DNA from: Eulemur rufifrons
Lineage: Eukaryota > Chordata > Mammalia > Primates > Lemuridae
NCBI RefSeq assembly: GCF_041146395.1
Contig: NC_090989.1
Coordinates: 283,618,343 to 283,682,342, forward strand
Direction of reading: 5' to 3'
DNA length: 64,000 bases
The stretch's first letter is position 1, and each line of letters opens with the position of its first letter. Below, one piece after another: positions 38,401 to 64,000 of the stretch. The notes below the pieces were generated by a model that did not search any database, was not told the origin of the DNA, and worked only from the letters and a program-made list of their open reading frames with translations. A program made the position numbers and the translations under genes.

Positions 38401-39137
38401 GCGGGGCGTCTGCGTGCAGGTGCGCGGGTACCCCTCCCGCACAGGGCGGGGCGCCTGCGTGCAGGTGGCGGGTACCCCTCCCGCACAGGGCGGGGCGTCT
38501 GCGTGCAGGTGGCGGGTACCCCTCCCGCACAGGGCGGGGCGTCTGCGTGCAGGTGGCGGGTACCCCTCCCGCACAGGGCGGGGCGCCTGCGTGCAGGTGG
38601 CGGGTACCCCTCCCGCACAGGGCGGGGCGCCTGCGTGCAGGTGGCGGGTACCCCTCCCGCACAGGGCGGGGCGTCTGCGTGCAGGTGGCGGGTACCCCTC
38701 CCGCACAGGGCGGGGCGCCTGCGTGCAGGTGGCGGGTACCCCTCCCGCACAGGGCGGGGCGTCTGCGTGCAGGTGGCGGGTACCCCTCCCGCACAGGGCG
38801 GGGCGTCTGCGTGCAGGTGCGCGGGTACCCCTCCCGCACAGGGCGGGGCGCCTGCGTGCAGGTGCGTGGGTACCCCTCCCGCACAGGGCGGGGCGTCTGC
38901 GTGCAGGTGCGCGGGTACCCCTCCCGCACAGGGCGGGGCGTCTGCGTGCAGGTGCATGGGTATCCCTCCCGCACAGGGCGGGGCGTCTGCGTGCAGGTGC
39001 ATGGGTACCCCTCCCGCACAGGGCGGGGCGCCTGCGTGCAGGTGCGTGGGTACCCCTCCCGCACAGGGCGGGGCGCCTGCGTGCAGGTGCGTGGGTACCC
39101 CCTCCCGCACAGGGCGGGGCGCCTGCGTGCAGGTGCG
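32461..39137. repeat. Giant GC-rich minisatellite, ~45-bp unit, roughly 148 copies
   Basis: Continuous head-to-tail array. Each unit runs gtgcaggtg, a variable 3-4 base block (cat, cgt or cgc, or a one-base-shorter gcg form), ggtacccc(c)tcccgc, acagggc, ggggcg, then t/c and ctgc. Units are 44-46 bp because of the short variable block and an optional extra C after ggtaccc. Array length divided by 45 gives about 148 units; this is an estimate. Almost every unit contains a KpnI-type ggtacc palindrome, a GC-box core gggcggggc, an E-box caggtg and 4-6 CpG sites. No other sequence interrupts it. The array lies between FCN2 and COL5A1, about 3.7 kb upstream of the FCN2 promoter. It is open in nearly every frame but is not a gene. 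Confidence 0.98.
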
Positions 39138-40070
39138 CTGACTCTGCCTCACTAATAATTATTCTTTGTATTTCTCTAGACTGTTGACATAATCTAACAG
39201 GCCTGTGTGCCTCCCATGACTACCCACCACACCGAAATGCCAGGCCTACGTTTCTAAAGTCCAGCCCTGACCACACACAACTCCTGTCCTCAGAACCTCC
39301 CCTGCACCTCTGTCCATCGTTCCTGAACAGCGTGGCAGCCTAGGAACTGTCCAAAGCCACTGTCCGCACTCCAGCCACGATTTCCTGCACCATCTTTTGT
39401 CATCCATCTCCCCTCTGGCCAGACAGGGGATGCCATTATTGTCCGCATAGAATGCATTTATGTCCCCACCCCAGGGACACTCTCATGATGCTCTCTCAAC
39501 TGTGATCGCCCCTCCCCCATTCATCTTAAACCTCTTCTTTTTCAGTCATTTCATTCTTCTTTCTTCTGAGTAACAACAACGTTCTCCCAGAGCGAAATTT
39601 GATGCCAACTGGGGTGGAACAAATCGCCGTGTGAGGCCAAGATTTCCCGCATCTGTGGCTGTGTCCACCAGGGTCTCAGGTGGGAGCAAAGCAACATCCC
39701 CTGATAAGTGATCAGACGGGTGGGACTGGCCCTCCGTGCCACCTGGCAGCACGCTCCTGCCCTTGTACCTCAGAGCAGCCTTTCCACACTTTCTCCCCGT
39801 CGCAGGATCTGTCCGTACCCACGTTCCACGCTAAAGGCTGCCAAATGGATTTCTACCAAAGGATCAGAACCTTGCCGTGCTGATAAGAAAAACACCTCTC
39901 AATGCTTTGGGAGAATTGCGTTTTCATGAGATCCCAAGCTTTATACAGGAAGAGTAAACTTAGCATCGGGGGACCCGGGGGTGTATTTTTGAGTCTTTGC
40001 GAAACCCAGTGTGCAGGAAGGGTCTTGCTTTGCGTACAACCAGGCTGGGGCCAGAGCAAGAGTCTGGAAA
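39138..40070. other. Spacer right of the minisatellite
   Basis: Starts with an AT-rich stretch (ataattattctttg). 39,240-39,540 has L2-like phrasing ('cctctgtccatcgttcctg') that is too weak to call. No gene recognised. Confidence 0.4.
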
Positions 40071-40074
40071 ACCT

Positions 40075-40265
40075 GTCAAATCCTGCATGTTGCAAGCAGC
40101 AGCTGCAACACCTGGGGACTTTTCGGAAACACGAATTCTTGGTGTCGCTCTCGACCCGCCGAGTCAGGCCCTCGCAGGGCGGGAGGGGCTGGAGAGCGGG
40201 CAGTAGGGTCCCCTCCAACCTGCTTTAACAAACCTTCTAGGAGGCTCTGAAGCAGGTTCAAGTGT
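40075..40265 (+). repeat. MER5A-like DNA-transposon relic
   Basis: 'caacacctggggacttttcg', 'acgaattcttggtgtcgctc' and 'aggaggctctgaagcaggtt' followed by 'caagtgtgagacc' follow the order of the non-autonomous hAT-Charlie element MER5A. Strongly diverged. Confidence 0.5.
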
Positions 40266-40674
40266 GAGACCCTTGGCCAGCCTTTCCGGTGACTTCCAGG
40301 CCTGCACCTCTGACTCCATGGATTTCTCGGACAGGAGGAGAAGCAGCCGCCTCGCCTGCGACAGGCCTCTCTGCTCTTACTGCAGTTCCGCTCCCGGCAC
40401 CCGGCCCCGGAAGCCCCGAGAGTGGAGCCGTGGGTCCACACCCCCCATACTGCAATTAGCCTAACTACGGAGCCCCGATGGACAGTCCACGCCGCTCCCA
40501 ACTGACCACCTGGGCCACGCTGGCTTCTGCTTCGATTTCCCTGCCTCTGCCTCTCAAGAACGCGCAGAATGGGGTGGTCACGGCTCACAGCCACTGGAAC
40601 AGTCGTGATGGGTTCGGGGCACGACTCTAGCAATCCCCATGCCTGCCAGGAAGGCCGGTGGGTGAGGCTCCGAG

Positions 40675-40960
40675 GAGGTGAGTCAGAGCCCCGGGCCTGT
40701 GAGGCCCAGCCTGCCTGAGGAGGACGTGGTAAAATTTGTGCATTTTCCGAGCAGAGCTGAAGCCTAGCAGAGCTGGAGGACTCCCACACGGCATTCGGCA
40801 AACCTCGCTGGGAGCTTCGCTAGCTCCCACCCAGCCACTCCGCGTGACCCCTCAGCCCCAGAGTGCCTCTGGGAGGGGGGACCCCAGTGCAGCAGGGGAC
40901 TTTCCCTGGCCGGGGGTGGACAGGGGACTCAGGCCTAATTCACCCTCCCAGGCCTGGTCA
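40675..40960 (+). repeat. Diverged dispersed repeat, copy 2 of 2
   Basis: Counterpart of 20250-20570, with shared ordered phrases including 'gaggcccagcctgcctg', 'gcagagctgaagcc' and 'ccctcccaggcctgg'. Same orientation. Confidence 0.5.
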
Positions 40961-43900
40961 AGTCCACTCCCCCGGGGGACTGTGTCCCTCCCCACAGCCT
41001 GCTGGTCGGCGTGGGCAGAGGAGCTCAGGGAACACACGGTGAGCACCTGAGGGCCACATTCCCAGGTACACGCTGCCTTCCACTTGCACTGTGGTCACCT
41101 AGGGCAGAAGCTGTGTCTCCTCCGTGTTCATGTGTCCTGCATGTGCCACCGGCCGGGACAGAGGCTGGGGCAAGGGGACCTGATGGCTGTGCCCCAGTGC
41201 ACCCCCAGGCTGCCTTGGCTCCAGCATAGAATGTGGGGCTCTTTTCACTCCACTGCAGGTGACCACCTCTTGTCACCTTCCCCTCCTGTCGGAACACGAG
41301 AAAGAGCTGCAGACGGCCAGCTCCAGGGTCCAGCTGTCAGGTGCAAAGGGCCTGTTCTAGGACAAGCACTCCATGCAAGCTGTGGCAGACAGACGTCACA
41401 AAAGTACACATGAAAAAGGTGTCCCAATGGCATCCTCTGTACAGCTTCAAACTCCACCTCTTGTCAAAGATGAGATCACACCTCCTCCTGAAAGCCCACC
41501 CTGAACACCTCAGCCCACTTTGAGCAGCCCGGGGGCTGCCAGCCTCGGGATGGTTCTCTGGAGTCTTGGTCTCTTCAGATGTACTTGAGGTCACCTTGGG
41601 CAGGACATTCTTCTCTCCACGTAGCCCCTCGTCAGCACAGGGCTGTGCCCCATGGAGATTGCACCATGGTTAGTGTCAGAGCTGCAGTTCCCACACCCCA
41701 AAATCTCTTGGCTACCACGCAGCAAGCACAGCACTGGTGACTGGATGCTGATGACACAGGGCTACTGCACGACAGCTGGGACCTGGGGACAAAGTGCTTC
41801 CCACTCATTATTTCATATGAGTCTTTTGAACACTAACTCCCTGTTTGATGAGTGAGGAAACCAGGCAGCCAGACATCTGGATTCCAGCCCGTCCCCATGC
41901 ACGAAGGGTTAAGAAACACGGGTCAGGTATCCGAGTGAGCGAGGAGCACGTCGGCATTTGCACTCGGCTCATGAACGCTGCAGCAGGCAGACCCCACGGT
42001 GGCCCACTGCGGCCTACCTCCTGCATCCTCCTCTTGTGCGTCCCCTGCCCTTGAGTGTGGGCTGGACATGGTAATGCGTTCCAAACCACAGAGCAAAGGC
42101 AGGGGCGCCCCTCTCTGACGCACGACCGTGCTTCTGTCTTGCCAGCAGACTTTGCTCTGGCTGGTTGTGACGCCGCAGGCTGCCTGCTGGAGGGGCCCCC
42201 CGTCAGCAGCGCTCCAGGATCCGAGACCTGCCGGCCACGGTGGCAGTGAGCTTGGAAGCACAACCTTCCACAGCTGAGCTTCCAGGTGAAAGCCCAGCCC
42301 TGGCTGACACCTTGATTGCACCTGTGGGGAGGAGACCCTGAGGCAGAGACCCAGCTGGATGTGTCCAGGTCTCTGACCCTCCGCTGTGGGTCCACACCGA
42401 CGCTGTGCAGTGTTGCCTGTGTGCTGTTTTGAGCCCCTGCGTTTGGGGATAATTTGCCACACGGGGGTAAATAACACAAACTGTAAGAGTGGTGCTCTCG
42501 CTCCGTCTCCCGTCTCTAGGAATTGTCTCTTCAATAGTCCCACCCCCCGAGGAACTCCCAGTCTAGTGGTTTCCGGTTTGAAGATGAATCTGAGAAAGTC
42601 CCTAGGGGTGGTAGGATCCTGGCGCTGCTGAACACGTCTGCCTGGGAGTCGGGCCGCTCCCAAACCCACGTGACTGCCGTTTGTCCATTTGGAAAAACAA
42701 AGCAGGATGTTTCTGTGCAGGACGCGCGTGTGGCTTTTGGTAAAGTATTTACTCCTGGGATATTACTGGCGAGTGGTGTCTTCCTGGCTGGGGCACGAGA
42801 ACGTGTTGCCGCCCAACCAGGGTCACTTGCCCTCTGCCCAAGAGGAAGCCACACACGGGGACGGCAGGGTCGGCAGCAGAGGAGTTTGATCCACACAGCA
42901 CTAAAGGGGGGGACAGGAGAAATTTCTCAAATCCGCCTCCCTGAGCATTTGGGGGACAGGGTTTTTAAAGACAGTTTGGTGTAGGCAATTGAGTCTGCTA
43001 ATTGGCTGAGTTCGGGGCGGAGCCATAGTGGTGCAGAAATTGCCTCCTTTGCTGACCGGGTTCTTGGGTGGTGTCACAAGACCAGTTGAGCCCGTTCCTG
43101 GGTATGGGCCGCTGGCCTGGGTGGTCAGCCATTCCACTGGAATGCAGGACCTGGAAGATTCCTCAGAAACTACCCCTAGGTTCTCAAAGGTGGTGTTTTC
43201 TATGGAGAAAGCAAAGAATCTATGATCACCAGCTGTGGCTCCAGAGTGGCAATTATAGACGCCAACAGGAGCACAGTGGCTAGTTATGACCATTATTTTT
43301 AGCTGAGCCCTCACCGCAGTTCTTGCCTTGCACCCGTTATCAATTTGCAGAGGCGGGTTCAAACAGAGCCCAGTGCCCAAAAGAGGCTACTGGGCCATCA
43401 CGCCATCTTGAGTCCAGCAAAGGTGCCTACGCGTCCTTCCTGGCTTGTCCCAGGTGCGCCGGGAGGAGGAGGAGCAGGGAGAGGAGGCCCAGGCCTGGCC
43501 CCTCTGTACTTGTCAGTCTCTGTAGGGGGTGGTGACAATGGTCTGCAGAGCTGGGGTAGGGTCTTCCAGGCCTCAGAATCTACTGGATACCTGGCCAGGC
43601 TGTCCCTGAGCCTCGTGCATCTGGAGGGACCCTGTTGATGCAACAATGTCCCCTCTCCCACTGCACACAGGTCAGGATGGGTTTCCTGGGGCCCATGGTG
43701 AAGTGACAATCTTGTCTTCCTGTCCCGCTGGCTGACTTCCTAGAGGAAACCCAACAAATGTCCATGACTCCCATGCCGGTGTTGCCTCGGTGGTCACCCA
43801 GGGCTGTGTCACCTTGCACCGGGCCCTGCTTTCCCCACGTCCAGTGTCTCGGTGGTACGACAGCTGGACACCCATCACTCTAAATAGCCGTATCGCATCC

Positions 43901-44395
43901 ACTGGACGCCCTTGTCACCCTTTGGGTTGAACCCCTGGGTTGACTTCTCGTCCTCTGTTGAAATTGTCAGGGGGATAAAGTCGCCTTCATGGGACGGTGG
44001 GATCAGCAAGAATGGCTCCCGTCCCTGCTCCAGATGGGTTCGTCATTAGAAATATTTAAATCTGACTATGACACCTACATAATACGTTAGTTTTATTTTA
44101 TATGTATGTAAAATACGCATTTTATGTATGTATGTAAAATATATGAAACATTAAGTAAACATGCCTGTAACTTTATTCAGTGTGATGTTTTGGATCCCTA
44201 TTTGTTAATTTTTAGCATTTGGACTCATTGCAGCTGTTGGTTCAACCCACTCTGCTCTGAGGGGTGACCTCAGCCTGCGGAGGTCTGCGCAGGTGGTGTC
44301 TCTGTGTGACCGAAGAGAAGCAGGTCCCAAGCACAGCCACTCACAGGGCCGGGGGGTGGGGTGCAGGACTTAAATACCGCAGGTCAGACCCCCAG
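40961..44395. other. Intergenic spacer, old repeats suspected
   Basis: 41,410-41,540 has L2-like phrasing; 41,800-41,870 is MIR-like ('gtgaggaaaccaggcagcca'). 42,860-43,340 looks like a decayed retroelement of unknown family. 44,060-44,160 is AT-rich with short internal repeats of 'tatgtatgtaaaat'. No coding exon recognised. Confidence 0.4.
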
Positions 44396-44404
44396 CCCCA
44401 TGCG

Positions 44405-44612
44405 GCCTCTTGTGCACGTGTGCATGTGTGTGTGCATGTGTGTGGGGGGCGTGTGTGTGTTCATGCATGCATATGTGTGCATGTGCGTGTGTGCAGGTGT
44501 GTGTTCATATGTGCACGAGTGCGTGTGTTCATGTGTGCACATGTGCATGTGTGTTTGTACATGTGTGTGCATGTGTGTGTGCATATGTGTGTGTGTGCAT
44601 GGGTGTGTGCTC
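44405..44612. repeat. (TG)n-rich imperfect microsatellite
   Basis: Mixture of gtgtgt, gtgcat and gtgtgc steps over about 200 bp. Its open frames (Cys/Val/His-rich) are artefacts of the repeat. Confidence 0.85.
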
Positions 44613-45205
44613 CTGCAGTGCTGTTAGGGAGACCTTGGCCATGGCCTAAGTGTCCCCCCCCCAGATCCCCTCCTCTCACCTTCTACTTTCTCTTCTCAGC
44701 AAATCCTGTCAACTCCGTCTTTGAAATTCCCAGAACCTGACCCGTTCTCTCTGTGGTCCGTGCCGCCATCAGCCCTCGCCTGAGTTATCGCCGGTCCCCT
44801 CGACTCTGCTCCACACAGGCCCCAGGGTGAGCCCGACAAGATACAGGTGGGCCACATCACAGCTCCAACACCCTCTGGGGTCTCACCTCCCACAGTGAGA
44901 GCTGGGAGCCACCCTGTGGCCGCCAAGCCCAGGCCCCCCGCACCCCCACTCTGCGGCTGTCTCCTCATCCACTCTGCTCTGGCCACAGCAGCCTCCTTCC
45001 CTCCTCGACCTGCCAGCACGGCCCTGCCTCTGAGCCTTTGCCCCGCTCTTCCTCGACCTGCAATGCCCTTCCTGCCAATGGCTGCAGAGCGCCTCCCCAC
45101 CCGTCCTGCCGGTCTCCAGGCAGGGGGAACCTACACGGGCCCCGGTCACCTGAGAGCATTTCAGCCACTGCGCCACACATGTACCACACAGCACGCCACG
45201 TGCAT

Positions 45206-45206
<1 letters not shown>

Positions 45207-45238
<32 letters not shown>
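45207..45238. repeat. (CA)n microsatellite
   Basis: Pure CA run inside an L2-like context; 45,400-45,420 'gaatgaatgaaggaaggaat' resembles an L2 3' terminus. Confidence 0.85.
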
Positions 45239-45240
<2 letters not shown>

Positions 45241-45439
45241 CAGTTTTTCTCCCCTCTCCTCGGTTGCTGTCCCTCTGGGCCCCCGTACCACGCCCTCGCC
45301 TTGCGGGTGTTGGTCACCCCTTGACCCCCGGAGCGTCGGCTTCGTCAGGCAGATTCCCCCTGCCCGGCCTGGCGTGTGCACACGCTCCGTGAGTTGCCAC
45401 TGAATGAATGAAGGAAGGAATGTGTGGCGGGAGAACTGC

Positions 45440-47215
45440 GGGGGCAGGAGGGGGAGGGGGCAGGGAAGGCAGATGGGGCCACGCTCCCTCCAGGGCCCCT
45501 TCCCGGGGAAGCGCCCCATCCCCACCCCGAGAAGTCATGGGGCTCCCCGCCAGGACTCGGCCAGCTCTCCTGGCCGCAGCCACTGCTTAGCCGCAGCCTC
45601 CCCAGGACTGAGAGATCACGGATCCCAGCTGTCCTCAGCCCGGCAGGCTGGCTGAGAGGCCGGTGTCTCCTCGCCCTATTAGGTGTCTCACCTGTGGTCC
45701 AAAGCGAGGCAGCTGGGACCAGCCTCAGCAGTCAGAGGCCACGGGCCCTGCTGGACACACAGGTTCCTTTGCCCCACGCTTGGAGCCCAGAGCCCAGCTC
45801 TGCGGGAACGAGGCCCCCTGGCAGAGCCCCCGCCCCTGCCATGCTAGTGCACACACCCCCTCCCGCCTTCCCTCCTCTCGGCCATCCCGAGGACGTCCCC
45901 AGGACACGGGACACCAGCGCTAAGACAAAGGGGCTGAGGGACGTCTTTTCCAATACGGGAGCCTGAGTCATTCCAGCTCCAACGGTGAACAGTGGCCTGC
46001 TCTCTCTTGCGGGGACAGATGGCTTCCTCATCCAAGGGCCGACTCGGCCCTCTGGGAAGGCTGAAAACAAAAGGGCATCTATCAGCCACGCCTGTTGGGG
46101 TCCACGCAGAGTCCCATCCTGGGCCCTGGCACTGTCATTTCCAGGGGCAGGGGGAGGCGCTGTCCTTTCTTCTCAGGTTGAGGACCCTGTGTCCTGTCTC
46201 CAGAAGGCCCAGCCGGGTGCGGACGCGCCGGGGTGCCTGTGAGCCCTTCCCATGAGTTGCTGGGGACCGGGCAGTGGGCTCTGCTCACTCTCCCGAGGAC
46301 ACCCACGGGTGAGCACCCACCGGGCACCAGGCACAGGGCTGAGTCCCCAGCCCAGCCTACGGCAGCTGCTTCTCTCAGCCACGTTTAGGGACGGGGCAAG
46401 AGGCCCAGAGACCTGGGGGCTCCGTGAGGCTCTCCGAGGGCCTCACCCCCGGGGGTCTCACTCAGGGGCCTGCGGCCTCAGTCACTCCCCTCCCCTCTGC
46501 CCCTGGCCAGCCCACTAGGAGGTCGAATTCACAGTACTTTCCTCAGGCGGGGAGAGTTACATTATAACCCAGGGGACGAGAGTCACTTTGTCCCCAGGGC
46601 ACTCTAGCAGAAGGACCGGCTCTCCCCTTGCCCAGCCTCAGCCTGTCTTAGAGCATGGCCTGGGAAGAGGGGGCCTCTGGGTCGGGGGCCTCTACCTGGG
46701 TGGTGGCATTAAAGTGTTACTCTGCGTGTGGGAGGCTGCTCCCTGTCCCCATGGGCCCCCGTCCCTCCACTCCCTGGTGGGGGGACCCCCCAGCCACACC
46801 CGAGGGGCACTCCGTGAGGGGTGCAGCCCTCTGGGGCTGAGCAGTTTTCTGGCCACGTGCTGCTCCTGACGGTTCTGAGGGTCACTGTAGGTCTCAGTCA
46901 CTGCCTCCCCCAGACCCGGCTGGAGGCCCTCTCTGCAGGACACCTGTCGGGAATGCCACCAGCTCCCGGCTGTGCGATTCCAGGGGCTCCCCGTGAGGAC
47001 AGCCGTGCCGTGGCGCCACTGGACTCTGCTGCAGGGACCTCAGGCCCATCAGGCTTTGACGACCGTCAGTGTCCATCTCCTGAGCCGCTGTCTCCAGCTC
47101 TGACAGCTCTACCGGGTGCCACCTCCAGCCGTTCCGAGACTGTAAGACACGAACTGAACGTGCAGCTCAGATTCACGATGAGTTTTAATTGGCATTTGTT
47201 CCTCAAAGCATTTCT
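45440..47215. other. Spacer downstream of COL5A1, left of the Alu
   Basis: GC-rich sequence with numerous short open frames on both strands; none shows a family signature or splice-supported structure. No RNA gene recognised. Confidence 0.45.
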
Positions 47216-47229
47216 CAGCTTGGTCTTTA

Positions 47230-47573
47230 TTTTATTTTATTTTTTTTTTTTTTGAGACAGAGTCTCACTTTGTTGCCCAGGCTAGAGTGAGTGCCATGGC
47301 GTCAGCCTAGCTCACAGCAACCTCAAACTCCTGAGCTCAAGGGATCCTCCTGTCTCAGCCTCCCGAGTAGTTGGGACTACAGGCATGCACCACCATGCCC
47401 GGCTAATTTTTTATATATATATTTTTAGCTGTCCATATAATTTCTTTCTATTTTTAGTAGAGATGGGGTCTCGCTCTTGCTCAGGCTGGTCTCAAACTCT
47501 TGAGCTCAAACCATCCGCCCACCTTGGCCTCCCAGAGTGCTAGGATTACAGGCGTGAGCCACCGCGCCCGGCC
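47230..47573 (-). mobile_element. Alu SINE, strepsirrhine type, with target-site duplication
   Basis: Reverse-oriented Alu: poly-T at 47239-47253 (the A-tail), right and left monomers, and the 5' end ggccgggcgcggtgg at 47573. Flanked by a perfect 14-nt duplication, cagcttggtcttta, at 47216-47229 and 47574-47587. It has the extra 'atagaaagaaattat' middle segment and the 'gctaggctgacgccatgg' wording typical of lemur/loris/galago Alus and not of ape or monkey AluJ/S/Y. The tail is extended by (ataaa)n. Confidence 0.95.
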
Positions 47574-47984
47574 CAGCTTGGTCTTTAAAACGTTGATGTT
47601 GAGAAACAGTTGTTTCCTCCAACCCTGCAAATGGTGGATGTGTGGACTCTGTTTCCTGTGGTTCTTTCCAGAGCTTATCTCTGTTGCTAAGGCCTTGCCA
47701 AGTGTGGTCAAGAGCCACCCGCGTTCCCGTCACTGTAGTCCCCGGCCTCTTCCCCTAAGGCTCCAAGCTATTAGTTCTGCAAGCTGTCAGTTACCCAACA
47801 GCAGTTTTAGGGAATGTTCTGCCCCCGCCGCAGGGCTCAGCCGTCCTCTGTCCAACTGCACTCTGTCCTCGGCCAGCAGGTCCCATGTCCCCCTGCCCCG
47901 ACCTAGGCCACGCTGCAGGTTTCCCTCCTGCTGTGGTTGTAGACACAGCCCCCTCCCGCGGCAATTCTTACGTGATTCAGGATC

Positions 47985-48165
47985 ACCCCAGTCGGTGGCT
48001 CTTAAGCTTGGATGTGCATCGGTCACCTGGAGGCCTGTTAAAACGCAGAGTCCCAGGCCCGCTCCCAAAGCGTCTGACTCAGCCAGTCTGGGGGGAGGCT
48101 CAGGAACCCGCACTTCTAACAAGGCGATGCCCCCGCTCCCCGCCCGCGGAGCCCTGGTCTAGGTG
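47985..48165 (+). repeat. MER5A-like DNA-transposon relic
   Basis: 'ggtcacctggaggcctgtta', 'aaacgcagagtcccaggccc', 'gtctgactcagccagtctgg' and 'aacccgcacttctaacaag' reproduce the MER5A order in + orientation. Confidence 0.65.
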
Positions 48166-48734
48166 AGGCTGCAGAAACAAACAGTCAGTCCCCTGCAGCA
48201 GGGGCTTACGACAGCGGCGTCTCCCGCTCGCATTAGAAGTCCAGGCAGCCCAGCCTGGAGCTCACTAGGGAACTCGCTTGTGGTGCAGCCGCTCCGTGGA
48301 ACGCGGCAGGCGACACACAGGAGTGGACTGCTCCTTCAGGCTGGAAGTCACATGTGTGTGTCATGTGTGCTTAAGGTCACTGGCTGGGACGAGCCCCCTG
48401 CACCCTCTCCCCAGCCGCAGGGGCCAGGGAGTCTGCCCCTGGCACAGCTGCCCAGGATGGAGAGCGAGGCGCACACCGTGGCCTGGACGCCCATGCCTGG
48501 CAGGCCTCTCCGGCTGGCGCCCCAGGGAGACAGCTGTCCACGCCAGCCTCTGCCACTCCTGAGCAAGAGCTTCACCCGAGGGTGGCCGGGGCAGCCCCTT
48601 CCTCCCTCTTTCTGTGCCCACCGCCAGTATTTTGAGAGCTCCTGGCGTCCTGGGACCGCGTGTGGTCAACATGGGTTTGATGCGAGGGAAGGGCCTGGTC
48701 ACACTGAAGAAGACGCCAATCACATCTGTTCACG

Positions 48735-64000
<15,266 letters not shown>

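Noticed and set aside
32461..39137. CRISPR-like or retron-like repeat array
   Set aside because: Units are directly contiguous with no unique spacers, and the genome is mammalian.
32461..39137. miR-3689-like precursors in the array
   Set aside because: The unit does not contain the miR-3689 wording I recall; only the genomic position is similar.
32072..39187. Open reading frames above 2,000 codons in five or six frames across the minisatellite
   Set aside because: The unit is 45 bp (15 codons) and lacks stop codons in any frame, so openness is a by-product of the repeat. The 44- and 46-bp units switch frames freely with no selection for one frame, and no promoter or splice structure supports a protein.
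44264..44740. Cys/His/Val-rich small protein
   Set aside because: Encoded by the TG repeat itself; no homology or start context of note.

Overview
This is a 64 kb stretch of primate nuclear DNA in which the genes are split into exons. The repeat content points to a strepsirrhine primate (lemur, loris or galago group). The single Alu at 47.2-47.6 kb carries an extra middle segment and diagnostic wording typical of strepsirrhine Alus. Gene order matches human 9q34.3 read backwards: FCN1, FCN2 and the 3' end of COL5A1 (from memory, the human order is COL5A1, FCN2, FCN1). No bacterial, plasmid or CRISPR features are present.

Layout. 1-5.2 kb: spacer with decayed L1 and MIR sequence. 5.2-12.4 kb: a complete nine-exon ficolin gene on the + strand, the FCN1 (M-ficolin) orthologue by signal peptide, exon 9 and synteny. 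12.4-21.6 kb: spacer rich in old L1 fragments. 21.6-28.7 kb: a complete nine-exon ficolin gene on the - strand in the FCN2 (L-ficolin) position. 28.7-32.4 kb: spacer with MIR/L2-like relics. 32.46-39.14 kb: one very GC-rich minisatellite of roughly 148 units of about 45 bp. 39.1-48.7 kb: spacer with L2, MER5-like and Alu repeats. 48.7-64 kb: the 3' end of COL5A1 on the - strand, with exons equivalent to 63, the mutually exclusive pair 64A/64B, 65 and 66, and a 3' UTR of about 2.5 kb.

The two ficolin genes face each other and carry a roughly 4.15 kb inverted repeat covering exons 2-7 and their introns. Promoter, signal peptide, exon 9 and flanks are clearly different. This is what gene conversion between opposed paralogues would leave. 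It has homogenised the collagen-like stalk and the first part of the fibrinogen-like domain while sparing the regulatory DNA and the C-terminal recognition region. As a result the FCN2-position gene carries the FCN1-type stalk, including a collagen exon that human FCN2 lacks.

Both ficolins would be secreted pattern-recognition lectins that form collagen-stalked oligomers and recruit MASP proteases of the lectin complement pathway. COL5A1 is functionally unrelated; it encodes the pro-alpha1 chain of type V collagen. The most unusual non-genic object is the minisatellite between FCN2 and COL5A1. It is open in essentially all reading frames, CpG-dense, full of GC-box cores, and built from larger duplicated blocks.
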